Shown here piece after piece: positions 28,393-37,330 of a DNA stretch of 64,000 bases (positions within the stretch are counted from its first letter, which is position 1; each line of letters opens with the position of its first letter). The notes below the pieces were generated by a model. It ran no database searches. It was not told where the DNA came from and was given only the letters and a program-made list of their open reading frames with translations. Both the position numbers and the translations under genes were made by a program. The stretch comes from Candidatus Nanosynbacter sp. TM7-087 (lineage in GTDB: Bacteria > Patescibacteriota > Saccharimonadia > Saccharimonadales > Saccharimonadaceae). Location: the NCBI RefSeq assembly GCF_022828365.1, contig NZ_JAJQJU010000001.1:434001-498000 (forward strand). Direction: 5' to 3'.

Positions 28393-28773
28393 ATGATTCA
28401 TAAGCTATACTCTGCCTACGATTTACCAGCAGACCACGACACGTGCCACTTGTTTGAGCATCTGATCATTAGGCGATTCTTAAAGGAAACGGAAAAAATT
28501 GGCGGTAACCGGGCTTTCGCTGGAGAGTTGGATGGCACGACTAGCGAATCAAGCGTATTCTTTACGTCCGCACTATTCACAAGCGAGTCTAATGCATTAT
28601 TTGAAAAAACCATCAACGATATAACGCCTTTTGAGGTGTCTCTTATTCAACAGTCCATCTCACACATAGAAGCCGAGATGCAATCCAACATTGATCTAGC
28701 GAAAACTATAAACGCCGCAAATATGAACGCAATCCTAAAACAAGTAAAGGCGACGCTAGTCCTGGATTATTAG
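28393..28773 (+). CDS. Mini M16-type (inverzincin-like) protein
   Basis: 126 residues. HLFEH at residues 19-23 fits the inverted zinc motif HxxEH of M16 peptidases. It is followed by IGGNRAFAGELDGTTSESSVFF, like the family's G-G-x-x-N-A-x-T-S block, and by SISHIEAEMQ about 72 residues after the motif, where M16 enzymes have the third zinc ligand Glu. True M16 enzymes need several domains of over 200 residues, so this would be a single shortened half. TATAAT six bases before ATG. The M16 link is my inference from motifs; activity is uncertain. Confidence 0.6.
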   Translation: MIHKLYSAYDLPADHDTCHLFEHLIIRRFLKETEKIGGNRAFAGELDGTTSESSVFFTSALFTSESNALFEKTINDITPFEVSLIQQSISHIEAEMQSNIDLAKTINAANMNAILKQVKATLVLDY

Positions 28774-28840
28774 CTCTAGCCGATTTTCTAGCAGAGAAAA
28801 GATTCTGAAGAGGAAATATTAACGCCGCCAATATGCAAGC

Positions 28841-29182
28841 TTACTGACAAACTCTAAACTCAATACCAATCACTCCATAAATCTTTTGGTCTTCAATAGA
28901 ATAAAATTCAGAAATTTGATTTTCTAACCATTCGACATTATCACTGCCGAACTTTCGCGGATTATTGTGAGAAAATAAGTCACGAAATGTCGCATATCTC
29001 AGCAAACCAACAACCTCAGTGGTAACAGTTTGCTCAGAATTATCTCTATTTGTAAAAATAATCCGATCCCCGATCTGGATTTTCTGTCGTTTAGTATCAT
29101 ATAGTCGCGACTCAATGGTTTTCCGACCAGATGCGATAGCGGCAAACGGCTCAGTCGCCAATTTTAATTGGTGTGTGGTCAT
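28841..29182 (-). CDS. ASCH domain protein
   Basis: 113 residues from ATG 29182, chosen because AGAAAGG lies upstream. ASCH domains are PUA-like RNA or nucleotide-binding folds. Signs are EPFAAIASGRKTIESRLYD at the N terminus (the conserved G-x-K-T-x-E-x-R) and IQIGDRIIF. The end, YGVIGIEFRV, completes the beta barrel. It lies next to an OLD nuclease on the same strand; a defence or RNA-modification role is possible but unproven. Confidence 0.85.
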   Translation of the reverse strand: MTTHQLKLATEPFAAIASGRKTIESRLYDTKRQKIQIGDRIIFTNRDNSEQTVTTEVVGLLRYATFRDLFSHNNPRKFGSDNVEWLENQISEFYSIEDQKIYGVIGIEFRVCQ

Positions 29183-29261
29183 AAAATCATTTACCTTTCT
29201 TGCTATAATTAAACCATCATATAAATGAATATTCAAATATCTCGTTTAGCCGAAAGCCACT

Positions 29262-31127
29262 CTATTTTGAGATAATTTCTATAATTTTACGAATTTCCTT
29301 TGCTCTGTCGTCATCGCTGTTTAGAAAATTATTCATCTCATTTTCACAAAAATCAATTACATGCTCAATTCCTTTTGGTTTTTTGGTATACTGTTCGACG
29401 GCTCCTTTCTTTAGATAAAACTCGTCGGATGAATATCTTGATTCTATTTGCTGGTCTAGGTCAGGATGCTCGTTTCTATATTTGTCGATTTTACGTTTAT
29501 CAAGCCCCGCCTGTTTTGTCCGTTTATCATATTTGAATGACACGGTAGAATTGTAAAAATCTCTCCCTGTAGCATCTAAATCTTTAATAAGATACACCGT
29601 TAGCCCGAAAGATTCAAAGAAGGACTTAAATGAGGATATACTGTCTTTTCCACGTACCCCATATACAGTAATATTTTGACTGAGATCTGGTTGTAGTTTC
29701 TTTATGGCAGCTCTGAAGAAATATTCATCATCCTGACCTTCAACCAGCAATACTCTATCTAGAAATAGTACTCGAGCTGCCCAAGTATTGTTTAGGATTT
29801 CTATCAGCTTCTTTTGATCTTCCCTAATATCGGGATTACACACCACGGAATTACGCTCTTCATTTAGCGAGAATCGTTTGACATACTCTATTGTCTTGTT
29901 GCTTATGAATCCTTCCGAATGAGTTACAATAACGTACTGTACGCGCTGCTCTTCCGCTAGTTTTTCGAGTATTTTAAGATACTCAAATTGAAATTGGTAA
30001 TGCAAGTGAATCTCTGGCTCATCGATAATAACAAGACCGCCATTTACATCATCTCGACCGTACGCCTCAAATATTAAGTGTATGATTGATTTTTGTCCAG
30101 CGCTAAGACTGTTAATGTCTCCTAGATTTCGCTCATTTTTTATATCGTAAAATCTAAATTCGTATGACCAAGTTCTTAAGTCTGTGAGTTCTATATAGAA
30201 TTTTAAATTCAATAATTCAAGCTTCTTGTTTATATTATTAACCATATTCAAATTATTTACAGAATCTTTAGCCTCATCAATATCCTTTTTGCCTTTTAAA
30301 AAATTAAGATATTCCTCACCAAGCTTGAGCTTTACAATATTGAATATAGCTGGCTCACTACCAGATTGATCATGATTACTGCGATAAGAAGAATCACGTC
30401 TGATTTCTCGTAGTTGGCTTACCGGGTTAGATTGCAAAGAAGTTTGCAGAGAGAAAGTATTATAATTACGAAAAGCAGACAACATAGAAAATGTACTTCC
30501 AAGAGATTTTATATGGTCGGCATGTTCATTATTATGTATCGAGATAGCCTCGTTAATTGCCTGGTAGTGTTCTAGATAGAATTGTGCGGAATCTGATGTG
30601 GAATTAGTATATTCTACCTTGTATGTGCTTTTTTCATAATTAAAGATAATATCTATAACAATTTTTATATCGCCATTTATAGGCCTAAAATCTATGGGAA
30701 ATTCTATATGAGAATACTCCTCAAATATATTTTTTATATGAGTGTAATTATTTGTTATATGGCTCATGTTAGTTTTGTCAACATCATCAAGTGTAAATGA
30801 TATTCTTATTCTCTGTGGTTTCGATTCCGAATTCCAATTAGGCTGGAGTCGAAGACCTGAAATATTATTAGATCGATCATCTATCACAAGGACATTTCTT
30901 CGATTTTCACCTGACAACGAAAAATTATAATCCCTAAACTCACAATACTTAAATAGGACTCTTGTGAATACAAAATTCATAGCCTCTAAAGCCGTTGACT
31001 TGCCAGATCCGTTCCCTCCAATAATAATATTAAGATCTGGGTCAAATTCAATCTTAAAGGCGCTGTTTATATCCTCCTCGTATTTAAAGCTAAGGATATT
31101 TGATAATTGTAAATAATTGACTCTCAT
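29262..31127 (-). CDS. OLD-family ATP-dependent endonuclease
   Basis: 621 residues. An SMC/RecF-type ATPase with Walker A GGNGSGKST (about residue 37), signature LSAGQKS and Walker B LVIIDEPEIHLH, then a C-terminal TOPRIM nuclease domain with LLVEGQDDE and KDLDATG. This is the layout of OLD proteins, including phage P2 Old and the GajA subunit of Gabija. No UvrD-like GajB partner is adjacent, so a stand-alone class 1 type is more likely. Low-GC, A/T-rich codons compared with neighbours suggest recent acquisition. Probably anti-phage. Confidence 0.88.
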   Translation of the reverse strand: MRVNYLQLSNILSFKYEEDINSAFKIEFDPDLNIIIGGNGSGKSTALEAMNFVFTRVLFKYCEFRDYNFSLSGENRRNVLVIDDRSNNISGLRLQPNWNSESKPQRIRISFTLDDVDKTNMSHITNNYTHIKNIFEEYSHIEFPIDFRPINGDIKIVIDIIFNYEKSTYKVEYTNSTSDSAQFYLEHYQAINEAISIHNNEHADHIKSLGSTFSMLSAFRNYNTFSLQTSLQSNPVSQLREIRRDSSYRSNHDQSGSEPAIFNIVKLKLGEEYLNFLKGKKDIDEAKDSVNNLNMVNNINKKLELLNLKFYIELTDLRTWSYEFRFYDIKNERNLGDINSLSAGQKSIIHLIFEAYGRDDVNGGLVIIDEPEIHLHYQFQFEYLKILEKLAEEQRVQYVIVTHSEGFISNKTIEYVKRFSLNEERNSVVCNPDIREDQKKLIEILNNTWAARVLFLDRVLLVEGQDDEYFFRAAIKKLQPDLSQNITVYGVRGKDSISSFKSFFESFGLTVYLIKDLDATGRDFYNSTVSFKYDKRTKQAGLDKRKIDKYRNEHPDLDQQIESRYSSDEFYLKKGAVEQYTKKPKGIEHVIDFCENEMNNFLNSDDDRAKEIRKIIEIISK

Positions 31128-31197
31128 TATGTTGGTTATTATACGCCTACTATAATGCTTAAGCTGAAATAATATTAAAATATACTATAATATACCC

Positions 31198-32193
31198 ATG
31201 AATACTTCACGAAAAAATCGCATCATAAAAATTACTATTCGGGTAGTCTGCTCAATTGTCGTTATAATCGCCTTATTAGTCGCCGCAGCTTTCTTTTGGC
31301 CAGCAACATCCAAGCAATTGCAATCTTCAAGCTCTGAGAAATTGAACTATAACGACGCCATCGCCGCTGCAAATCGTACTGTTAGTGAAGACACTTCAAA
31401 TACCGACGTTAGATCAGAATGTCGATCGATTATTAAAACCCACGGCAAAAGAACCGCCAAAGCCGTTATGATGATTCACGGCGTAAGCGCATGCCCACAG
31501 CAATTCGCAGACCTGGGCGACACCTTTTTCAACGCTGGCTACAACGTCTACATTCCCCGCGTTCCCAGCCATGGCCTCACCGATAACAAACGGCATGGAG
31601 AAATTACCATTCCAGCAATGGCACAATTTATGAATTCCAGTACTAGCATTATCAGCGGCCTGGGCGATGAAGTGGGCGTTATAGGACTTTCTGGTGGCGC
31701 CAATATGGCAACCTGGATTACTCAGTACAATAGCCAAACGATATCACGAGCGCTATTTCTATCACCTTTTTATCAACCTTCAGCATCAGAAACTCCTTCC
31801 TGGAAAATTCCGCTTTTACGAAATCTTTATGGACGTAATATTCTTCCAGATTCGTTCACAGGTAGCAATTTGTCATATCGCGCTCTTGGAAAATATATAA
31901 TAATCGCCAAGAACTATAAATCCGACCTAAAAGCTCCAGGATTAAAATACGTCGGGGTTGTAACGAGCGAAAACGACACCGCAATTGATAAAAATCTCGC
32001 GGTCAACATACCTAAGCAAATGGCTGCAGCTTCTGGCGCCAAATTCCAATATTATTCAATTCCAGCCTCATTTGACATCGGTCACGACATTGTAGCCTTA
32101 GACCAAGATGAGGTTAAAAAGCACGCCGACAAATTATATCCGTTCTATTTGGACATATACGAAGGAAAAGACGTAAAATTAGAGGCAAACTAG
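31198..32193 (+). CDS. Membrane-anchored alpha/beta hydrolase
   Basis: 331 residues. An N-terminal signal anchor (about residues 10-32) precedes a lipase-like alpha/beta hydrolase domain: MMIHGVSACPQQF (oxyanion region), nucleophile GLSGGAN, acid in TSENDTAID, and His in DIGHDIV. Resembles monoacylglycerol lipase or carboxylesterase types, which could act on host lipids at the cell surface. TATAAT (31186-31191) six bases before ATG, so leaderless. Divergent from the OLD gene. Confidence 0.85.
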   Translation: MNTSRKNRIIKITIRVVCSIVVIIALLVAAAFFWPATSKQLQSSSSEKLNYNDAIAAANRTVSEDTSNTDVRSECRSIIKTHGKRTAKAVMMIHGVSACPQQFADLGDTFFNAGYNVYIPRVPSHGLTDNKRHGEITIPAMAQFMNSSTSIISGLGDEVGVIGLSGGANMATWITQYNSQTISRALFLSPFYQPSASETPSWKIPLLRNLYGRNILPDSFTGSNLSYRALGKYIIIAKNYKSDLKAPGLKYVGVVTSENDTAIDKNLAVNIPKQMAAASGAKFQYYSIPASFDIGHDIVALDQDEVKKHADKLYPFYLDIYEGKDVKLEAN

Positions 32194-32198
32194 CTATC

Positions 32199-32660
32199 CT
32201 ATTTACCTTGCGCAGCTAAGATTCGCGCCTGAATTTCATCCAATTGAGCGTCATCCATTTTTGGACCGTCAGCCGTGGTTAGCCATCCGGGATATTTCTC
32301 ATAAAATACCTGCTCGTGTGACACTGGCGAACCAATTCCCTTTGCCAAATCACCATGAAGCGGCATCAACTTGGCGTGTACGTGTGCTACGCCCGTGCCT
32401 TCAAAAATCAGCGCCACTCGCGGCGTGTCAAATGCTTTTTCCAAAATACCAGCAACTTTTTTCACTGCCAGCATCATTTCGGAATATAAATTATCGTCCA
32501 AAGAAAATACGTAATCGCCCGGATTCTGCTTCGGAATCACCACAGTAAAACCTGGCGTATTCGGAAACGGTGTTAAAAATGCTAGGAATTTCTCATCTTC
32601 CCAAATCTTCCAAGATTTCATTTTTCCAGATACAATGTCGTCAAAAATTGTGTGATTCAT
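32199..32660 (-). CDS. HIT family protein
   Basis: 153 residues from ATG 32660 (GGAG Shine-Dalgarno). HIT proteins hydrolyse or transfer nucleoside phosphates through a HxHxHxx motif. Here the motif is AHVHAKLMPLH: the first two histidines are kept, including the nucleophile, but the third is Lys. The 5' 219 bases are repeated almost exactly at 34151-34369. It is eleven bases downstream of the RclA-like gene. Confidence 0.88.
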   Translation of the reverse strand: MNHTIFDDIVSGKMKSWKIWEDEKFLAFLTPFPNTPGFTVVIPKQNPGDYVFSLDDNLYSEMMLAVKKVAGILEKAFDTPRVALIFEGTGVAHVHAKLMPLHGDLAKGIGSPVSHEQVFYEKYPGWLTTADGPKMDDAQLDEIQARILAAQGK

Positions 32661-32670
32661 AATTACTCCT

Positions 32671-33993
32671 TTATGCAAATAAATCGTTTAATGCCTCACT
32701 CACCGTTGGATGAGTGAATATTTGGTCACGCAGTACAGTATACGGCAGGTCATTATCCATTACAGTTTTGATAATATTAATGACTTCTGGTGAGTTACGA
32801 CACAATAAGCTAGCACCCAAAATTTGTTCAGTGTTTGCATCAATCACCGCACGCAGCAATCCTGTTGTAGCATTATCAACATGTAGGCGTGGAATCGCCA
32901 TAGCAGGCAGCTCTTTTACGATAATTTCGCACCCCGTCGCACGCGCCTCAGCCTCTGTCATACCCACCCGACCTAGCGGCGTTTGCATAAAGACCGTGTA
33001 CGGCAAGGTTTTTCGTTTGGCGCGAGTGTACAGACCATCACCCAGCAACTGGCTTCTCACAATCCGAAAATCGTCCAGCGACGCATAGGTAAATTGTGGC
33101 CCGCCCGTTACATCGCCCATTGCCCAAATATGCGACCGACTAGTGCGAAGTGTTTCATCAACCACAATTGCCCCGCGCTCATCCGTCGCTACACCAGCAG
33201 CTGGTAAATTCAAGCTTATCGTTGCCGGGCGACGGCCCGTAGCCATCAAAACCGCATCATAACCAGCGTAATCATCATGATTTACTGTGCGAATCGTCGC
33301 AGTAGACTCACCCTCAATCGCTGTCACATCCACACTAAACACAATCTCAACACCCTGTGCCTGCAATGCTTCAGTAGCAGCCCGAGCAATTGCTGGATCT
33401 TCACGCGCAAGCAGAGCATCGCCCCTCTCAAATACTGTTACTTTTGTACCAAGTTTGGCATAAGTTGAGGCAAATTCTAACCCAATATAACCGCCACCAA
33501 TGATAGCTAGCTGTTTTGGCTGCGTCATTCTATCCAGCAATTCAGTACTGGTATACACAAACGGCTTATCAACACCTGTAATATCTGGGATGATTGATTC
33601 CGCACCGGTGTTAATAAAAATCTGCGGTGCGCTAACTACTAGCTCGTCGTTACCCGCCACAACCTTCACAGTACGATCATCTACGAACGATGCCTCACCC
33701 TCAATGACGCTCACTGTTTCACGATCCGCAAGCATATGATAGTTCTTCTCATTCAACCGCGCTACCACTGTTGTCTTATGTGCCATCGCCTCATCAAAAC
33801 TTTGATGATGTTCGGCTGCATTGACTAGCACCTTAGTAGGAATACAAGCAATATTAATACAGGTGCCGCCATACATCTTTGACGACCGCTCCACTAGCGC
33901 TACCTTTTTTTCCGCATTTGCCAGCGCTACCGCCAATGTTTTGCCAGCTTTGCCAAAACCAATGATGAGTGCGTCAAATTGTTGTATATCCAT
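32671..33993 (-). CDS. rclA: RclA-like pyridine nucleotide-disulfide oxidoreductase
   Basis: 440 residues from ATG 33993, with an AGGAGG Shine-Dalgarno. FAD motif IGFGKAGKTLAVALA, redox pair in GGTCINIACIPTK, NAD motif GGGYIGLEFAS, and GDVTGGPQFTYASLDDFRI. This closely follows E. coli RclA, a flavoprotein that protects against hypochlorous acid stress through copper reduction; that role is known for RclA and inferred here. It would suit life in the oral cavity. Mercuric reductase is a less likely alternative because the C-terminal vicinal cysteines are absent. Confidence 0.88.
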   Translation of the reverse strand: MDIQQFDALIIGFGKAGKTLAVALANAEKKVALVERSSKMYGGTCINIACIPTKVLVNAAEHHQSFDEAMAHKTTVVARLNEKNYHMLADRETVSVIEGEASFVDDRTVKVVAGNDELVVSAPQIFINTGAESIIPDITGVDKPFVYTSTELLDRMTQPKQLAIIGGGYIGLEFASTYAKLGTKVTVFERGDALLAREDPAIARAATEALQAQGVEIVFSVDVTAIEGESTATIRTVNHDDYAGYDAVLMATGRRPATISLNLPAAGVATDERGAIVVDETLRTSRSHIWAMGDVTGGPQFTYASLDDFRIVRSQLLGDGLYTRAKRKTLPYTVFMQTPLGRVGMTEAEARATGCEIIVKELPAMAIPRLHVDNATTGLLRAVIDANTEQILGASLLCRNSPEVINIIKTVMDNDLPYTVLRDQIFTHPTVSEALNDLFA

Positions 33994-34114
33994 TTTACCT
34001 CCTCCTATCTTTTTTAGCGATCTCTCTCGCTGCAACAAATTCTCTATCGGCACACAGAACTGCCTCTTTTATTACAAGTTTTTGAGCTACTACTATTATC
34101 GTGTGTAATAGCTC

Positions 34115-34156
34115 CTTAAAACTGTTCCAAAAAGTCCAACTTACCGCTTTCAAAAT
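34115..34156. repeat. Diverged copy of the pheS 3' end
   Basis: Matches the last 42 bases of pheS (35036-35077), including the stop codon, with three mismatches, same orientation. Its inner edge shares CAAAAT with the adjacent HIT copy, so the junction lies in microhomology. Confidence 0.85.
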
Positions 34157-34369
34157 ACCAGCAACTTTTTTCACTGCCAGCATCATTTCGGAATATAAAT
34201 TATCGTCCAAAGAAAATACGTAATCGCCCGGATTCTGCTTCGGAATCACCACAGTAAAACCTGGCGTATTCGGAAACGGTGTTAAAAATGCTAGGAATTT
34301 CTCATCTTCCCAAATCTTCCAAGATTTCATTTTTCCAGATACGATGTCGTCAAAAATTGTGTGATTCAT
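34151..34369 (-). pseudogene. Truncated duplicate of the HIT gene
   Basis: 219 bases identical to 32442-32660 except one base. It has its own start and Shine-Dalgarno and encodes the first 73 residues up to VAGIL, without the catalytic histidines. The frame then runs out of frame through the pheS tail copy and ends at 33995, giving a 124-codon chimera that is unlikely to be functional. Confidence 0.9.
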
Positions 34370-34398
34370 ATTCCTCCTTTTGAAGTAATTATAGCATT

Positions 34399-35031
34399 TT
34401 ACGAAGTTTTCAGGTCGGACAATTTAAGTTCCATTCTACGGCAAACCAGGACTAGCCACATCGTCGCAAAAATCCCCAATAAAACTTCTACTATCACAAA
34501 CCAAAACTTGCCCATTGTGTAACCTTGCGCCGCTATAATTGCCGCAAAAATCGGAAAACTGAAAGATGAAATTCGCTCACGATGAGTTAAATAGCTCAAA
34601 CTCGAAGGCAGAAGAAACATCAAAAGCACCATCAATATCACGATGCCGCGCGAGAAAACAAAATGAGCCGCGTGCATTGTGTCGTTCGGGCAAAGCGCCA
34701 CTCCTATCATACAAATCGCAAACAATGAAAGTGTCCAGCCAGATATTCGGGCAGAGCGAATTTGACCAAGTTTAAGATAACCACGATTCATAAAAAACCC
34801 AATCGTCACCATAATCAAACCAGATAAAAACACTCCCGAATTGAACGAAAATGCAGACAAACGATTCGAGGTGGTTTCGCCCAATCTACTCAAGCTCCAG
34901 TTCGTCCACCGATTATCATCAGAAAGCAGCATCGCCACAACCAAGCCCACAGCCAAAACGACACCATTAAGAATACAGAGTGCCTGAAGGCGATTCTTGC
35001 ACAAAAAATCCTTAATCTGTCGAAGTTTCAT
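34399..35031 (-). CDS. DUF998-like membrane protein
   Basis: 210 residues with six hydrophobic spans. The NWSLSRLGETTSNRLSAFSFNSGVFLSGL stretch between spans 1 and 2 is typical of DUF998 proteins (split here: NWSLSRLGE, then FNSGVFLSG). It follows pheS after five bases, in a position normally taken by pheT. Function unknown; part of the short insert between pheS and the duplicated pheS tail. Confidence 0.75.
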   Translation of the reverse strand: MKLRQIKDFLCKNRLQALCILNGVVLAVGLVVAMLLSDDNRWTNWSLSRLGETTSNRLSAFSFNSGVFLSGLIMVTIGFFMNRGYLKLGQIRSARISGWTLSLFAICMIGVALCPNDTMHAAHFVFSRGIVILMVLLMFLLPSSLSYLTHRERISSFSFPIFAAIIAAQGYTMGKFWFVIVEVLLGIFATMWLVLVCRRMELKLSDLKTS

Positions 35032-35036
35032 ATTGC

Positions 35037-36080
35037 TTAAAATTGTTCCAAAAAGTCCAATTTGCCGCTTTCAAAATGACGGACATCTTCGATTCCATAC
35101 TTCATCATAACCAAGCGGTCGATTCCGCAACCAAAAGCAAATCCTGTATATTCATTCGGGTCAATTTGTGCCGCCCGAAGGACATTCGGATGAATCATTC
35201 CGCAGCCCAATAGCTCAATCCAACCCTCACCAGAACAAACTTTACAATCAGGATTTTTTCCTTCACAAAACGGACAACTTAACGCAAATTCAAAACTCGG
35301 CTCAGTGAACGGAAAGTAAAATGGATTAACGCGGACGTCAAGTTTCTTGCCATAATATTCCTGCAAAAATTCTTGTAGCGTGGCAATCAAATTACCAACA
35401 TTAACTCGGCGTGAAACATACACGCCTTCGACTTGATAAAACGTATGCTCGTGGCGTGCATCCAAATCTTCGTTGCGAAAAACACGATCAGGAACGATAG
35501 CGGCAATAGCCTCGCCTTTTTCCAAATTGTCGCGATATTTCATCAACACGCGATTTTGCATAGTCGACGTATGTGCTGGAGCAATCAAACGATCGCCATT
35601 AGAATCAGTTTCCTCGGTCATAAACGTGTCATAATCGTCGCGCGCTGGATGACCTTTTGGAAAATTCAGACTCTCAAACATATGGAATTGATCGTCAATC
35701 TCTCTGGATTCTTCCGTAACAAATCCCATGCGATTAAAGATCTCAGAGATGCGCTCAATTTCAGCGCTCAGCGGATGAATCGTGCCTTGTTCGCTCGGCA
35801 AAAGTTCAGGTTTTGGAGAATTTACATCCATCGGCGCCGTAACATCAATCGGTTTCAAGTCAACTTTTTCCAGCTCTTCCAATCGCACAGCAATAGCCTG
35901 TTCAACAGCTTGTTTCAGCTCGTTAATCTGCTTGCCAAACGAACCACGCTCAACTGGCGGCAATGACTTGATTTGATCATACAATTCCCTAAGTCGTCGA
36001 TCGCGCAAAAACTCACGCGGAGATTTGGATTGCGAAACCGCCAAAACTATTTCTCTTCTCAATTCGTCTAAGTCAACCAT
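35037..36080 (-). CDS. pheS: Phenylalanine--tRNA ligase subunit alpha
   Basis: 347 residues, catalytic class II subunit. An N-terminal coiled coil (residues 1-90) is followed by motif 2, VFRNEDLDARHEHTFYQVEG, and motif 3, GFAFGCGIDRLVMMKYGI. FTEPSFEF is the phenylalanine pocket. pheT is separated from it by the accessory region 27285-35036. It immediately follows the 36082-36318 gene. Confidence 0.96.
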   Translation of the reverse strand: MVDLDELRREIVLAVSQSKSPREFLRDRRLRELYDQIKSLPPVERGSFGKQINELKQAVEQAIAVRLEELEKVDLKPIDVTAPMDVNSPKPELLPSEQGTIHPLSAEIERISEIFNRMGFVTEESREIDDQFHMFESLNFPKGHPARDDYDTFMTEETDSNGDRLIAPAHTSTMQNRVLMKYRDNLEKGEAIAAIVPDRVFRNEDLDARHEHTFYQVEGVYVSRRVNVGNLIATLQEFLQEYYGKKLDVRVNPFYFPFTEPSFEFALSCPFCEGKNPDCKVCSGEGWIELLGCGMIHPNVLRAAQIDPNEYTGFAFGCGIDRLVMMKYGIEDVRHFESGKLDFLEQF

Positions 36081-36081
36081 T

Positions 36082-36318
36082 TTATCGTCCTTGCATTAAA
36101 AACATTACAATCACCGCACCAGCCATAATAGCGATTAAAATCCACGCCCACGCCAAAGTCGTCGTCTGTTTCGTGCCTTCCAAATATCTTATGTCGTCGA
36201 CGCCGTCCATAGTTGCTTTTTCTTGCAAACTCGAAGCCTTCGCCTTCTCTCTTAATTCCGCCGCAATTCGCTCTTGCAATTCACTACGCTGATCTTGTTG
36301 ATTTACAAATAATCCCAT
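36082..36318 (-). CDS. Small tail-anchored protein
   Basis: 78 residues: a charged helical N-terminal half (QDQRSELQERIAAELREK) and a single C-terminal membrane span (about residues 54-75). No family recognised. Sits one base upstream of pheS, so it is co-transcribed with it. Confidence 0.65.
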   Translation of the reverse strand: MGLFVNQQDQRSELQERIAAELREKAKASSLQEKATMDGVDDIRYLEGTKQTTTLAWAWILIAIMAGAVIVMFLMQGR

Positions 36319-36375
36319 AACTACAGTATAGCAAATTATGTTATAATAGTCGTGATATTACTTTAAGGAGGGAAT

Positions 36376-37311
36376 ATGGCTACGAAGAAAACTTCAAAGA
36401 AAGCCCCAGTTAAAGCCGCAGAAAAGAAAACCGCTGCCGCTAAGACTGAAACCAAAACGACCGTCAAGCGCGTCGTTGCTGAATCTACCGCTAAAAGCAA
36501 GCGTGTCAAACTAGATTCTAAATTACCAAACAACTTAATTAACATCGTCATTGCGGAAGTCATCGGCACATTCATTTTGACACTTGCCGCATTATTCGCA
36601 TCAGATATTTTGTCATCAATGTATGTCGGTTTTGCGTTGATGTTCATCGTTGCAGCTATCGGCAGCATTTCTGGCGCACACGTAAACCCAGCTGTCACAT
36701 TTGGTCTATGGACAATGCGTAAGCTAAAGACCGTACTTGTTCCATTTTACTGGGGCGCACAATTCCTCGGCGCAATGGCGGCTATCGTGCTTGTTGGCTC
36801 ATTAACAAACGGCGGATTCGCCCTAAGCTTCGACCAATTTACTGCATTCTCTTGGAGCATCTTTGCGATGGAATTAGTCGGTACTGCTGTATTTGTATTT
36901 GGCATTGCCGCAGTGTTACAACGCAAAGAAATCAAAGCAGCTGGTCAAGCTTTTGGAATTGGCTTAGCATTGATGATTGGTCTTGTCGTATCTGGCTCAA
37001 TCTCTTCGTACATTAAAAGTACTGCTATTGCAAAAATCCAAAAAGAGCAAAGTACTGCCCAAACTGAGAAAAATGGCCGCACTTACCCACGCGAAATCTA
37101 CATCTCAGGAGCAACTTTGAACCCGGCAGTTTCTTTGGCTGTTACAGAGAAAACCGACTCTCAACTACGCAGCAACGGAGTATTGCCAGCTGAAGGCGAA
37201 AAAAGCTATTCACGCTTTAGCCTGGAAGTGATTGCCGCTACCCTAATCGGCGCAGCATTAGGCGGTAACCTATTTCTACTCGTCAATTACCGAAACAAAG
37301 ACGAAGAATAG
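36376..37311 (+). CDS. MIP family aquaporin/glycerol channel with basic N-terminal extension
   Basis: 311 residues. Six membrane spans with both NPA boxes, SGAHVNPAVTFGLW and SGATLNPAVSLAV. The first 50 residues are a Lys/Ala/Thr-rich tail (KKTSKKAPVKAAEKKTAAAK), like the histone-H1-type tails of some actinobacterial and CPR proteins; such a tail is unusual on an aquaporin and could bind nucleic acid or anionic lipid. A long insert (KSTAIAKIQKEQSTAQTEKN) lies before the second NPA box. AAGGAGGG Shine-Dalgarno; TATAAT about 27 bases upstream. Confidence 0.88.
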   Translation: MATKKTSKKAPVKAAEKKTAAAKTETKTTVKRVVAESTAKSKRVKLDSKLPNNLINIVIAEVIGTFILTLAALFASDILSSMYVGFALMFIVAAIGSISGAHVNPAVTFGLWTMRKLKTVLVPFYWGAQFLGAMAAIVLVGSLTNGGFALSFDQFTAFSWSIFAMELVGTAVFVFGIAAVLQRKEIKAAGQAFGIGLALMIGLVVSGSISSYIKSTAIAKIQKEQSTAQTEKNGRTYPREIYISGATLNPAVSLAVTEKTDSQLRSNGVLPAEGEKSYSRFSLEVIAATLIGAALGGNLFLLVNYRNKDEE

Positions 37312-37330
37312 ATTATAACTTCACAATAAA

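Noticed and set aside
28708-28840. Repeat of a short AACGCCGC..AATATG stretch at the end of the mini-M16 gene
   Set aside because: Only about 20 bases with several mismatches; could be chance.
29262-31127. Gabija system
   Set aside because: The OLD-type subunit is there but no UvrD-like GajB gene.
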